12,943 nt of DNA, from contig QNBI01000014.1 in the NCBI GenBank assembly GCA_003641675.1, forward strand, positions 1 to 12,943, read 5' to 3'. Position 1 is the first letter of the stretch; each line of letters opens with the position of its first letter. Below the pieces are notes generated by a model that made no database searches, was not told where the DNA came from, and saw nothing but the letters and a program-made list of their open reading frames with translations. Position numbers and translations under genes: made by a program. This DNA is from Spirochaetota bacterium. Its GTDB lineage: Bacteria > Spirochaetota > Spirochaetia > SZUA-6. Positions 5,397-12,943 of the stretch are shown here, piece after piece.

Positions 5397-8300
5397 TTAA
5401 AATGCACTCTTAAATGCCTCCTCTATTTCATCCACCGTTAAGGACATTAATTTCTTCTCCTTCCTGTATACCGAAACTGTTTCCCCGGCAGTTACTGTAC
5501 CTATTTCTCTGTGAGGAAGATTCTTAAAAATACTTATAAAATCCGCCTTTTTCCCGCTGTCCAGCGTAACAAGAAATCTGGAGGGCGTCTCGCAGAACAG
5601 GAGCCTGCAGCTGTCCATTTTATCCGTATCCCTGCCGGGTATATCATCGATATAGACTGATACTCCCAGCCTCCCGCCGAGAGCCGACTCTGCGAGGGCC
5701 GCCCCGAGTCCGCCGTCCGATAAATCGTGACAGGAAGAAATTAGACCTCTGCTGATGGCTCTATATAGAGCATTGTAAAGTCTAAAAGCCGTATCCGTAT
5801 CTACTTCGGGTGCCGTTTCCAAAGCCGTAATACCGGAGCTTCTGCTCTTAAGGTAGCTGTAAAGAGAACCACCCATCTCACCATTCGTGTTTCCTACTAT
5901 AAAAACAGCATCTCCGCTTTTCTTAAAATCCGTTGTTACAGCATTGTGAATATCCGGGACAATTCCCACAAGTGAAACAAGCAGAGTCGGTTTTACCGCA
6001 AGTATTTTATCCCCGATAAGGGTGTTGTTTTTCATAGAATCTTTACCGGATATAAGGGGGAGGCCGTATGCGGTACAGGCATCCTTAAGTCCCATACAGG
6101 CCCTTACGAGCTGTGCAAGCTTATAGTCCCCGTCGGGGTTTTCTTCGGATACTACGGGATCCGGCCAGCAAAAATTATCCAGTGCAGACATCTGCGCAGG
6201 GTCTCCGCCCAGGGCAACATGAGCTCTTACAGCCTCATCTACTGCACACATCGCCATACTATAAGTGTCTATTTCACTTACCCTCGGGCATATCCCGTGT
6301 GTAACTGTTATGCCGCGGTCAGAGTCGTACCTCGGTTTAAATACAGCTCCGTCGGAAGGTGCGTCTTCGCCTGCGCCAGTAAAGGGTTTTACTATGGAAA
6401 GCCCCTGTACCTCGTGATCGTACTGGCGGATAAGGCTCTCCTTAGAAGCGGCGTTCGGGTCTGCCAGAAGCATTAGAATATCTCTCTTTAAGTTTTTATC
6501 TAACCCGACTGCCGTAGAGGTTCTATAATCCTTAGAAACAGGAGCTTTCCAGTTTGCCTCCAGATGAAGTTTCGGAAGCCCTCTGTGAAGGAATTCAAGA
6601 CTTAAATTACCCACCACATTATCGCCGTAATAGATTGTTATATAGCCCGAATCTGTGAATTTCCCCACAACCGAAGCCTCCACGCCTCTTTTTGCGGCCA
6701 GTTTAAAAAAATCATCCGCACATTCAGGGTCCACAGAGAGGCTCATTCTCTCCTGGGATTCAGATACAAGTATCTCCCATGGCTTTAACCCCTTATACTT
6801 AAGAGGACATTTGTCCAGGTAAATTTCAACTCCCCCGCTGTTTTCGGCCATTTCTCCTAGAGAAGATGAAAGTCCCCCTGCACCGTTGTCTGTAATACCT
6901 TTATACAGCCCAAGATCGCGTGCCTCCAATAGAAAATCGAACATCTTTTTCTGCGTTATAGGATCGCCTATCTGTACAGCCGACGACGGAGACGCTTCAT
7001 CAAGAGCAAGGGAAGAAAAGGTTGCACCGTGAATTCCGTCCTTTCCTACCCTACCGCCGACCATTACTGCAAGGTCGCCCGGGTCTATATGCTTAATCCA
7101 TGCATCCTCTCCGTTAATCCTTGAAGGCAGAACACCTCCTGTACCGCAGAAAACCAGCGGTTTCCCTAGAAAACTTTCATCAAAGAGGAAAGCTCCCCCT
7201 GCCACCGGAATTCCGGACTGGTTCCCTCCATCAACAATACCTCTGTGAACTCCCTCCATAACTTTTCTCGGATGCAGCAGGCCGTCGGGGATATCCGTAT
7301 GCGGTGTATCCGGGTACCCGAAACAGAGAACATTCGTATTAAAAATAGGCCTTGCCCCTTTCCCCGTACCCATAATATCTCTGTTTACACCGACAATTCC
7401 TGTAATTGCACCGCCGTATGGGTCCAATGCCGACGGAGAATTGTGAGTTTCCACTTTAAAGCAGAGGAGGGTTTCATTATCAAACCGGACTACTCCGGAA
7501 TTGTCATCAAAAACAGACCGAAGGTGGTTTCTCTTTACAGATACCTCTTCGGTTGTTTCTGCTATAAAGGTTTTAAAGAGAGAATTAATAGTCTGCATAT
7601 CAGCTCCGTCTCTGTATGTAATTACAGCATTAAATATTTTATGTTTGCAGTGCTCCGACCATGTCTGGGCGATCATCTCAAGCTCTACATCTGTAATGGA
7701 ATCTGCAAGTCCTATTTCCGCACGATTCTCTTCTGTCTCATGGGATAAGAAGTAATTTTGTATTGCTTTCATCTCATCAAGGGAGAGGGCAAGAAGCCGC
7801 CTCTTTGAGAGTTCTATAAGCTCCTTCCCGTTCATTCTCTTAATATTAAATACTTCTACAGAAGGCCCTTTAACAGGCGGAATTGCTGCCGATTTTCTGC
7901 CTGTCAGTATTTCCCATTTCCGGACGGAGGGCCAGTTGGGAGCTTCGATAAGCACCGCTTCTTCTATGAGCTCATTGTGAAGGGCTGTTAGCAGTTTCTC
8001 TTTAACCATCGCAGTATTGTGTCTAATTTCCGGTATCTTAAAAAGGTACTGCTGCGAAGACCTTACAGATGCTTTTTCCGGAAGGGAACGCTTAAAATAG
8101 TTTTCCAGGGCTTCTTTTGCAGTTAGTGCAATCGTGTCTGTTACTCCGGGCTTATAACCTATTTCAACGAGTATATCCCAGCTGAAATCACCCTTTAATG
8201 CATAAAATTCATCCTGAAGAATATCCTGGACAACACTGTCCGAAAATATTTCTGCAGCGCTTTTTTTATTAAGGAAGGGGATATTTGTAAGGGTATAGAC

Positions 8301-8414
8301 GTCTACTATCCTCATATCCTCTACCATTATCCCTTCATGCAGCTTAAGGGCGCCTATAAGCCTGTTGATTCTCCCGTCTCTATATTTATCTCTGTTGTAT
8401 ACTTCCAGCCTCAT
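5397..8414 (-). CDS. purL: FGAM synthase, synthetase subunit (large type)
   Basis: PurL catalyses the ATP-dependent amidation of FGAR to FGAM. The 1005 residues follow the large PurL architecture without its glutaminase domain. A PurS-like N-terminal domain covers about 1-150, and the linker helix with TWSEHCKHK is at 251-259. The first AIR-synthase-like half contains KVETHNSPSALDPYGGA (320-336) and NGAGGLSSSLGEMAEN (510-525). The second half contains LISGKDSMKNNT (787-798) and SCHDLSDGGLGAALAES (894-910). Length plus PurQ (1283 aa) matches a single-chain large PurL near 1300 aa. The ATG at 8412-8414 gives MRLEVYNRD, with no Shine-Dalgarno sequence but a promoter-like sequence very close upstream. 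No PurR-type operator was recognised. No separate purS is needed because its domain is built in. Confidence 0.96.
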   Translation of the reverse strand: MRLEVYNRDKYRDGRINRLIGALKLHEGIMVEDMRIVDVYTLTNIPFLNKKSAAEIFSDSVVQDILQDEFYALKGDFSWDILVEIGYKPGVTDTIALTAKEALENYFKRSLPEKASVRSSQQYLFKIPEIRHNTAMVKEKLLTALHNELIEEAVLIEAPNWPSVRKWEILTGRKSAAIPPVKGPSVEVFNIKRMNGKELIELSKRRLLALSLDEMKAIQNYFLSHETEENRAEIGLADSITDVELEMIAQTWSEHCKHKIFNAVITYRDGADMQTINSLFKTFIAETTEEVSVKRNHLRSVFDDNSGVVRFDNETLLCFKVETHNSPSALDPYGGAITGIVGVNRDIMGTGKGARPIFNTNVLCFGYPDTPHTDIPDGLLHPRKVMEGVHRGIVDGGNQSGIPVAGGAFLFDESFLGKPLVFCGTGGVLPSRINGEDAWIKHIDPGDLAVMVGGRVGKDGIHGATFSSLALDEASPSSAVQIGDPITQKKMFDFLLEARDLGLYKGITDNGAGGLSSSLGEMAENSGGVEIYLDKCPLKYKGLKPWEILVSESQERMSLSVDPECADDFFKLAAKRGVEASVVGKFTDSGYITIYYGDNVVGNLSLEFLHRGLPKLHLEANWKAPVSKDYRTSTAVGLDKNLKRDILMLLADPNAASKESLIRQYDHEVQGLSIVKPFTGAGEDAPSDGAVFKPRYDSDRGITVTHGICPRVSEIDTYSMAMCAVDEAVRAHVALGGDPAQMSALDNFCWPDPVVSEENPDGDYKLAQLVRACMGLKDACTAYGLPLISGKDSMKNNTLIGDKILAVKPTLLVSLVGIVPDIHNAVTTDFKKSGDAVFIVGNTNGEMGGSLYSYLKSRSSGITALETAPEVDTDTAFRLYNALYRAISRGLISSCHDLSDGGLGAALAESALGGRLGVSVYIDDIPGRDTDKMDSCRLLFCETPSRFLVTLDSGKKADFISIFKNLPHREIGTVTAGETVSVYRKEKKLMSLTVDEIEEAFKSAF

Positions 8415-8427
8415 AAATGTTTAAGTA

Positions 8428-8457
8428 ATGTTAGCAGAATAGAGCCTTGCCTGACAA
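8428..8457 (-). promoter_or_regulatory. Candidate purL promoter
   Basis: On the minus strand TTGTCA (8452-8457) and TAACAT (8428-8433) are separated by 18 nt. The -10 box ends 13 nt before the purL ATG, so the leader would be only about 6 nt. It is a moderate sigma-70-type match (one mismatch in -35, two in -10). Confidence 0.45.
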
Positions 8458-8529
8458 TAGTAAAAAAAGCAGTCCGGAACAGACCCGGGAAACATTAAGG
8501 CTATTAAATACAAATAACTTCCAGAGGTC

Positions 8530-8557
8530 TTGACAGAATGCAGAAATAATATATAGT
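8530..8557 (+). promoter_or_regulatory. Promoter of EIIA-hisA-hisIE unit
   Basis: A perfect TTGACA (8530-8535) is followed after 16 nt by TATAGT (8552-8557). Transcription would start about 8564, only a few nt before the ATG at 8568, again predicting a leaderless or near-leaderless message. It diverges from the purL promoter within a 153-nt intergenic gap. Confidence 0.65.
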
Positions 8558-8567
8558 TTCATAGACT

Positions 8568-9080
8568 ATGGCATTTTCACATTGCTTCCTAAAGGGGAGC
8601 GTTGTAAAAAAACTAATCAGCAGAGAAAAGTATCAAGCTATTCACGAACTCATACAGAGGGCGCCTATCTTTACAAAAATCCACAATCTAAACGAGTTCG
8701 AAGAGGCAGTTTTTGAACGGGAAAAACTCCAGACAACCAGCATGGGCAGGGGTGTTGCCGTAGCCCACGGAAGAATTAAAAACTTAGGCAAGGTGATAAC
8801 TGCTCTTGGAATTTCCAGAGAAGGAATAGACTTTGACGCAATAGATGGCAAACCTGTACACTTTCTCTTTATAATTGCAACGGATATAAATAACAGGGAT
8901 GAATATTTAAAGGTGCTTGCATCTATAATACGCTCCATAAGGGACGAATCTATGAGACACGCAATACTCTCCTCCTGTGCACGAAACACCTCCCAGAATG
9001 AAATAGAAAAGGCAATGAGGGAATCTTTTTTTAATTCCCTTAACACTCTCTCCGCCAGCCGCAAAGCTACGGTAGCATAA
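8568..9080 (+). CDS. PtsN-like EIIA (fructose/nitrogen type) domain protein
   Basis: The 170-residue protein is a PTS EIIA type 2 domain. The phosphorylatable histidine lies in GRGVAVAHGRI (His67), matching the family GxGxAxPHGR motif except that Ala replaces the usual Pro. The segment VHFLFIIATDINNRDEYLKV (97-116) matches the central strand and helix of PtsN. There is no permease or EIIB domain, so it is more likely a regulatory phosphoprotein (EIIA-Ntr type) than a sugar transporter part. ATG 8568 is the only plausible start; no Shine-Dalgarno site is placed for it, and the promoter ends 10 nt upstream. The next gene, hisA, begins 12 nt after its stop, so the two share a transcript. Whether it has a role in amino-acid or nitrogen control is inferred only from this linkage. 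Confidence 0.85.
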   Translation: MAFSHCFLKGSVVKKLISREKYQAIHELIQRAPIFTKIHNLNEFEEAVFEREKLQTTSMGRGVAVAHGRIKNLGKVITALGISREGIDFDAIDGKPVHFLFIIATDINNRDEYLKVLASIIRSIRDESMRHAILSSCARNTSQNEIEKAMRESFFNSLNTLSASRKATVA

Positions 9081-9092
9081 AATATCAATGCC

Positions 9093-9845
9093 ATGCTTAT
9101 AATTCCTGCAATAGACATTTACAACAGAATGTGTGTCCGTCTTTCCACAGGTAATTTTTCTGAAATTACCGAGTATAGCAGCAATCCTATAGAGACAGCA
9201 AAGCAGTTTTACAATGCCGGAGCTAAATGGATTCATATTGTGGATTTGGATGCAGCGGAGGGAAAAGGGAGAAACAACCGGCGTATAATAGGCAGTATAA
9301 GGGAGGCTGTACCCTGCAGGATAGAAACAGGCGGAGGTATTAGAAGCGAAAACGATATAAAGGAAATCCTAAAAACAGGAATAGACAGGCTTATCTTAGG
9401 CACTGTTGCCGTTAAAAAGCCGGAGCTAATCGCAGAATGGGTTAAAAAATACGGGCAGATTTTTATCGCAGGGATAGATGCAAAGGACGGACTCGTCCGT
9501 GTCTCTGGATGGCAGGAAAAAACGGAAATTCAGGATGTACTTCTCGCACAGGAACTAAAATCCAGAGGCATACGAGGAATAATATATACAAATATAGCAA
9601 AAGACGGATTGCTTAAAGGCCCGGATATAGAAAGGACTCATCTTATAGCCCAAAAATCCGGCCTGCCCGTTGTTCTGTCCGGAGGCATTTCATCGGAAGA
9701 TGATATTGCAGAGGTATATTCGAATGCTGAAGCAAAGGGTATTGCCGGCGTAATTACAGGGAAAGCGCTCTATGAAAAGAGGATTAATCTGAATAGAATG
9801 ATAGACATGTATGAGCACGGCGATTCTTCGGAGGAGCAATGGTAA
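9093..9845 (+). CDS. hisA: ProFAR isomerase of histidine biosynthesis
   Basis: HisA opens the ribose ring of ProFAR to give PRFAR (Amadori rearrangement), a mid-pathway step of histidine synthesis. The 250-residue TIM barrel shows the N-terminal IPAIDI with catalytic Asp8, WIHIVDLDAAEG (46-57), ETGGGIRS with the phosphate-binding loop (78-85), second catalytic Asp129 in IAGIDAKDG, VSGW with Trp140, YTNIAKDG (165-172) and the C-terminal phosphate loop VLSGGIS (194-200). The Trp and the HisA-type DxDGAxEG-like motif distinguish it from HisF. The usual KDGKCVRL after the first strand is replaced by YNRMCVRL. No Shine-Dalgarno site precedes ATG 9093. Its stop overlaps the next start by 7 nt. Confidence 0.95.
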   Translation: MLIIPAIDIYNRMCVRLSTGNFSEITEYSSNPIETAKQFYNAGAKWIHIVDLDAAEGKGRNNRRIIGSIREAVPCRIETGGGIRSENDIKEILKTGIDRLILGTVAVKKPELIAEWVKKYGQIFIAGIDAKDGLVRVSGWQEKTEIQDVLLAQELKSRGIRGIIYTNIAKDGLLKGPDIERTHLIAQKSGLPVVLSGGISSEDDIAEVYSNAEAKGIAGVITGKALYEKRINLNRMIDMYEHGDSSEEQW

Positions 9846-10456
9846 TAGAGGAAAGAAAAGGCAGGCTGCCTCTTATTATAATGGATATTTCCGGATCTGT
9901 AATAGATCTTCTTTATACCAATAAAAAGGGGCTCAAAAAAACCATAGAAACCGACAGGTTATGGTGCATTTTCGAAGAGACAGGAAGGCTGTTGCCGTAC
10001 ACTCTGCCCGGCAGGGCTGGCGAGGAACCCAAACTTGTATCTATTAGTGAGAAGGGGCGGTGGATAGAGGCTGTAGTAAAAAGCTCCGGCTCCAGCGGCG
10101 CCAAGGCTGCAGCAAGCGCTAAAAGAACCACTAAAGAGAAAACTGTTCCAAAGGTATCAACAGGCCGTGCGGACGAAAGCGCCCTTGTGCTAAAAAGACT
10201 CATCGAAATAATACACCGGCGAAGAGAGGAGATGCCCGAAGGCTCCTACACAGCGTATCTGTTTAAAGAGGGCATCCCTAAAATTAAGAAAAAGCTCGGC
10301 GAGGAGGCTGTTGAGCTTTTAATATCCGGAGACAGGGACAATACCATCTATGAAACAGCGGATCTGCTGTACCATCTCTTAGTTTTTCTGGAAGCTGAAT
10401 CTATTGGCCTTAATGAGGTTCTTAAAGAGCTTAAATCACGAATGGACAAAGAGTAA
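9839..10456 (+). CDS. hisE: Phosphoribosyl-ATP pyrophosphatase with degenerate HisI domain
   Basis: The C-terminal half (114-205) is a sound HisE, which converts phosphoribosyl-ATP to phosphoribosyl-AMP. It has MPEGSYTAYLFKEG (132-145), the metal-binding KLGEEAVEL (Glu155, Glu156, Glu159) and YETADLLYH (Glu172, Asp175). Residues 10-80 align by eye with the start of HisI (LPLIIMDISGSVIDLLYTNK, then GLKKTIETDRLWCIFEETGR), but the HisI zinc cysteines and the GETSGN motif are missing. A linker rich in Ala, Ser and Lys (82-112) joins the halves. The ancestor was therefore probably a bifunctional HisIE. The cyclohydrolase activity should be lost here. GGAGGAG at 9830-9836 fixes the start, inside the end of hisA. 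PR-AMP cyclohydrolase would have to come from another gene. Confidence 0.88.
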   Translation: MVIEERKGRLPLIIMDISGSVIDLLYTNKKGLKKTIETDRLWCIFEETGRLLPYTLPGRAGEEPKLVSISEKGRWIEAVVKSSGSSGAKAAASAKRTTKEKTVPKVSTGRADESALVLKRLIEIIHRRREEMPEGSYTAYLFKEGIPKIKKKLGEEAVELLISGDRDNTIYETADLLYHLLVFLEAESIGLNEVLKELKSRMDKE

Positions 10457-10476
10457 AGAACAGAAATTATACTAAC

Positions 10477-11007
10477 CTACCTACGTTTTAGCAGGTCCAC
10501 AATCCTATTGCATATTTCCATAGGCGAAACATTATCCGTATTAATCTTAACTCCAAGCGATTCGTAAACCGGAAGGCGCCTACTGTAGAGCTCCTTTACT
10601 TCCTCCAGCGGTTTATTAAGCAGGGGCCGAATTCTTTTTCCCCCTTTAAATGTTCTTCTAACCATTTCATCAAACGAAATATAGAGGAATATGGTAAAAG
10701 AGTACTCCTTAAAAAAACTACGGTTTTTCTCCTCGATGGGAGCTCCGCCGCCAGTGGAAATAACTATGTGTTCTTCACCCTTAAGACTCCAAAGAGCCTT
10801 CGATTCATACTCCCTGAACTTTTCCTCGCCCTCGGTTTTAAATATTTCCGGAATTGTTTTACCCACTGTTTCCTCTACAAGTCTATCAATATCTTTAAAT
10901 TTAAAACCCAGCCTTTTAGAGAGAAGCCCCCCCACAGTAGTTTTACCGGAAGCCATAAAACCTATGAGCGATACTCTGCCCGAATGTTTCTTATTAACCA
11001 TAGACAT
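10477..11007 (-). CDS. aroK: Shikimate kinase
   Basis: AroK phosphorylates shikimate at O3 with ATP, the fifth step of the chorismate pathway, in the cytosol. The 176 residues carry the Walker A loop GFMASGKTT (16-24), the shikimate-binding DID (39-41), GEEKFREYES (60-69, with Arg65), STGGGAP (84-90), the lid RPLLN (127-131) and the adenine-side SRRLPVY (142-148). Length is typical. ATG 11005-11007 is preferred because AGGA lies 9 nt upstream; a second ATG two codons later (MVNKK) is possible. The gene converges on the HisIE fusion with a 20-nt gap, so it is a separate transcription unit. No other shikimate genes are in the window. Confidence 0.95.
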   Translation of the reverse strand: MSMVNKKHSGRVSLIGFMASGKTTVGGLLSKRLGFKFKDIDRLVEETVGKTIPEIFKTEGEEKFREYESKALWSLKGEEHIVISTGGGAPIEEKNRSFFKEYSFTIFLYISFDEMVRRTFKGGKRIRPLLNKPLEEVKELYSRRLPVYESLGVKINTDNVSPMEICNRIVDLLKRR

Positions 11008-11068
11008 ACAGTATAATCCTGAGATTCTCCTTATCTGCCATGATAATTAATCTTTATTTGGAAAGTTT

Positions 11069-11098
11069 ACTATACCATAATTTTTCTTTGGTTAGCAA
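11069..11098 (-). promoter_or_regulatory. Candidate aroK promoter
   Basis: On the minus strand TTGCTA (11093-11098) and TATAGT (11069-11074) are separated by 18 nt. Transcription would start near 11062, giving a leader of about 55 nt. The leader contains a 15-codon ORF (ATG at 11040-11042) that overlaps the aroK start, probably by chance. Confidence 0.5.
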
Positions 11099-11164
11099 CT
11101 AAATCCGAAACACATGTTTAATCTCTTAAAATTATGGGTAACAGATACATTATGAGTGCGTCTA

Positions 11165-11193
11165 TTGCCACAATAAATAATATATATTAAAAT
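11165..11193 (+). promoter_or_regulatory. Candidate promoter of outer-membrane protein gene
   Basis: TTGCCA (11165-11170) and TAAAAT (11188-11193) are separated by the ideal 17 nt. Transcription would start near 11200, giving a leader of about 40 nt, which fits the clear Shine-Dalgarno site of this gene. It diverges from the aroK promoter. Confidence 0.6.
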
Positions 11194-11239
11194 TGCAGGA
11201 ATTATTTTTACTGTAGAAAAAGTTTAAAAGGGGTTAATT

Positions 11240-11998
11240 ATGACAAAAAAAGTTATAGGTATTTTATTTTTTCTTTTTCTCTCTCTGGTGTTAATTACAG
11301 GAGTTTCCGCACAGTCTGTTATTAAAGGAATGAGTGCAAACGGCTCTACAGGTCTTAATTCCACGCCTACTGCAAGGATAGGCTGGGAAAATACAAAACT
11401 CGGAGTGGATTTAGGTTATAAATTTACCGGAACATCGCATATTCCGGCAGTTAATGTTAGTTTCCTAAGAGCTGCGGAAGCAGGTTTTGCAGTGGATATA
11501 CAGACAGGGGCTGCTACCACCGCCGATTTCCTGCTCACTGGGAAATATCAGTTTTACAGATCGGGAAATGCCGCATTGGCAGCCGGGGGAAATGTTCAGT
11601 TTGTTAACGGAGCTATTGCCGGGCAGATTTATATGGTATCTACAAATCAGAGTGATTTTTTCAGCTGGCCTGCCAATACCACGATGGTACTCGGAACAAC
11701 ATTTCCGAACTTTTTCACCGGGTTCCCGATAGATTTTTCCATGGGTTTTGAGCTAAGTCTGCTACCCTCTGTATTTATGGACATTGTCCACCTTTTGGTT
11801 GATTTTGCAAATTATTCATACAGTGTTGCACCTGCAGGGACAATTTCTGCAGCGAGGGGTATTTTAAATGCGGGTATAAGAATTAATCCTATTCAGAATG
11901 CAAATTTCAAGTTTAACATAGACTTAGCGGGTACAGACCTTCTGGATACAAGCAGGGGTTTCATGCTCGGTGTAACCTTTGGTTTTGCACCATTATAA
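11240..11998 (+). CDS. Predicted outer-membrane beta-barrel protein
   Basis: The 252-residue product begins with a classical signal peptide: MTKK, a hydrophobic core to about residue 20, and a GVSA-QS cleavage site after Ala24. The mature part is rich in Gly, Ala, Asn and Phe with alternating polar and hydrophobic strands, for example ARIGWENTKLGVDLGYKF (45-62) and FKFNIDLAG near 223-231, and it ends in a strand GFMLGVTFGFAPL. No lipobox cysteine follows the signal, so it is not a lipoprotein. This pattern fits a small outer-membrane barrel (8-10 strands), but no named family was recognised. AAAGGGG ending 6 nt before the ATG is a strong ribosome-binding site. It ends 7 nt from the convergent mgtE stop. 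Confidence 0.75.
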   Translation: MTKKVIGILFFLFLSLVLITGVSAQSVIKGMSANGSTGLNSTPTARIGWENTKLGVDLGYKFTGTSHIPAVNVSFLRAAEAGFAVDIQTGAATTADFLLTGKYQFYRSGNAALAAGGNVQFVNGAIAGQIYMVSTNQSDFFSWPANTTMVLGTTFPNFFTGFPIDFSMGFELSLLPSVFMDIVHLLVDFANYSYSVAPAGTISAARGILNAGIRINPIQNANFKFNIDLAGTDLLDTSRGFMLGVTFGFAPL

Positions 11999-12005
11999 AC
12001 AACCT

Positions 12006-12943
12006 CTATATACCGAGCATAAGCTTTGCAGTGGAAAAATAAATTAAAAGCCCTGTAATATCAACTAAAGTCGTTAAAGCAGGGCTGGCTACCACTGCAG
12101 GGTCAAATTTAAGTTTGGCCGCAGCCAGAGGAAGCAAAGCTCCTATTAGGGTAGCTGTCACTACCTGAAGACCGAAGGCTATTGCTATGGCTATTGCTAT
12201 TCTCCAGATAGAATAACCCATAGGAACTACGGCTCCGCTTTCTAAAAGCATTACTCTCCCGACTGCCAGTACTGCAAGAAGCAGAGCAAGGAGAGAGGCT
12301 ACCTTCACCTCTTTTAAAAGAACGCGAAAAACATCCTGCGGCTTAATTTCATTAAGGGCAAGCGCTCTTACCACTAAAGTAGCGGATTGGCTTCCCGTAT
12401 TTCCGCCGGTATCTGCAAGCATCGGCATAAAAGTAGCCAGAATAGAAAACTGTATTAAAAGTTCGGAAAAACCTTCCACAATGGCGCCGGATATAAGCCC
12501 GAGTGCGGCAAGTATAATCACCCACACCGCACGGTTTTTAAAATGATCCCATACAGAAGTTTTTAGATACATAGCCGCTTCATGAGTACCCGTTATGGCC
12601 ATGAACTTCTCCATATCTTCTGTATTCTCCTGCATTAAAATATCCATTGCATCGTCGTGCGTAATAATTCCTACAAGAACATCATCCTTGTTAACAACAG
12701 GAAGTGCAATTAGTTCGTACTTCTGTATTTTCCTTGCAGCCTCTTCCTGATCTTCATCCACACGGGCAAAAATAAGCTCTCTTTCCATTATATTGGATAC
12801 AATTTCGTTTCTATCTGCAATAATTAGGTCTTTTAAAGATACATACCCGATTAGTTTTCTATTACTATCCAGAACGTAACTGTAGTATATTGTCTCTTTG
12901 TCCGGAGCTGCTGTACGCAGGTACTCAATTGCCTCCGCCGCAG
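12006..12943 (-). CDS. mgtE: MgtE-type magnesium transporter, 5'-truncated by window edge
   Basis: MgtE is a dimeric magnesium channel gated by cytoplasmic Mg2+ binding to its N and CBS domains. The reading frame stays open to the right edge, so the N domain and start lie outside; 311 residues are visible. AIEYLRTAAPDKETIYYSYV begins near the edge and leads into the first CBS domain, with the second CBS ending at about 100 (VLVGIITHDDAMDIL). The membrane part from about 135 has five hydrophobic segments and the signature MLADTGGNTGSQSATLVVRAL, a variant of the family GGNxGxQSxT motif. The C-terminal TTLVDITGLLIYF contains the conserved pore Asp. An ATG at 12786-12788 lies inside the CBS pair and is not the start. 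Any Mg2+ riboswitch would be beyond the window. Confidence 0.95.
   Translation of the reverse strand, partial: AAEAIEYLRTAAPDKETIYYSYVLDSNRKLIGYVSLKDLIIADRNEIVSNIMERELIFARVDEDQEEAARKIQKYELIALPVVNKDDVLVGIITHDDAMDILMQENTEDMEKFMAITGTHEAAMYLKTSVWDHFKNRAVWVIILAALGLISGAIVEGFSELLIQFSILATFMPMLADTGGNTGSQSATLVVRALALNEIKPQDVFRVLLKEVKVASLLALLLAVLAVGRVMLLESGAVVPMGYSIWRIAIAIAIAFGLQVVTATLIGALLPLAAAKLKFDPAVVASPALTTLVDITGLLIYFSTAKLMLGI

Noticed and set aside
7245..7748. Open frame of 167 codons on the plus strand inside purL
   Set aside because: It lies opposite well-conserved PurL motifs; its composition is that of an antisense shadow, with no start signals.
8461..8500. Terminator-like CCGG...CCGG stem followed by seven T on the minus strand upstream of purL
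   Set aside because: The stem is only 4 bp with a 7-nt loop and is separated from the T-run by ACTGC, and no gene ends there on that strand.
8642..9118. Open frame of 158 codons on the minus strand opposite the PtsN-like gene
   Set aside because: The plus-strand frame carries the EIIA motif and a promoter; the minus frame has no recognisable features and overlaps the hisA start.
10995..11042. 15-codon ORF in the aroK leader (begins MADKENLRII) overlapping the aroK start
   Set aside because: It has no ribosome-binding site of its own and no codon pattern of a leader or attenuator peptide; chance is the simpler reading.

Overview
The window reads as ordinary bacterial chromosome, and a free-living or gut spirochaete (Spirochaetota) is the best guess. 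The case rests on the style of the proteins: a Treponema-like lipoprotein signal peptidase followed by a tiny two-helix membrane protein, a large unrecognised soluble protein, an orphan PtsN-like protein and a small outer-membrane barrel. Codon use is rich in ATA (Ile) and AGR (Arg). The organism makes its own purines, histidine and aromatic precursors, unlike the reduced host-dependent spirochaetes. The phylum assignment is inference at moderate confidence.

Region 1 (1-1123) has no intact gene. It is visibly more AT-rich than the rest. It holds several dyad-symmetric elements (45-255), a pair of 18-bp direct repeats resembling an IS21-type transposon end (492-536), three 14-bp tandem repeats (636-677), and on the minus strand the decayed middle of a PLP-dependent fold-type II enzyme gene (about 628-1025) with one frameshift and one in-frame stop.

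Region 2 (1142-2697, plus strand) is a tight three-gene unit: a Nif3/DUF34 metal protein, lspA, and a 90-residue membrane protein overlapping lspA by 8 nt. Region 3 (2716-8414, minus strand) is read from right to left: purL, purQ, then a tRNA-Ala(GGC) with a good promoter, then a 552-residue protein of unknown function whose ATG lies 10 nt after the tRNA 3' end. PurL (1005 aa) and PurQ (278 aa) together look like a large single-chain FGAM synthase split in two. Region 4 (8568-10456, plus strand) carries a PtsN-like EIIA protein, hisA, and a HisI-HisE fusion in which the HisI half has lost its zinc and catalytic motifs. Region 5 (10477-12943) holds aroK (minus), a divergent outer-membrane barrel gene (plus), and the 3' part of mgtE (minus), which runs off the right edge.

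Two themes recur. First, several genes lack a Shine-Dalgarno sequence and have a candidate -10 box only 7-13 nt before the start codon (Nif3, purL, PtsN-like), suggesting leaderless or very short-leader mRNAs, while genes inside operons or with longer leaders often have clear Shine-Dalgarno sites (hisE fusion, small membrane protein, barrel protein). Second, convergent gene pairs end within 7-20 nt of each other with no visible intrinsic terminator. I found no CRISPR array, defence island, intact mobile element or clearly new system. The most interesting items are the degenerate HisI domain, the split PurL/PurQ, the dissected PLP-enzyme pseudogene, and the tRNA-mRNA junction.
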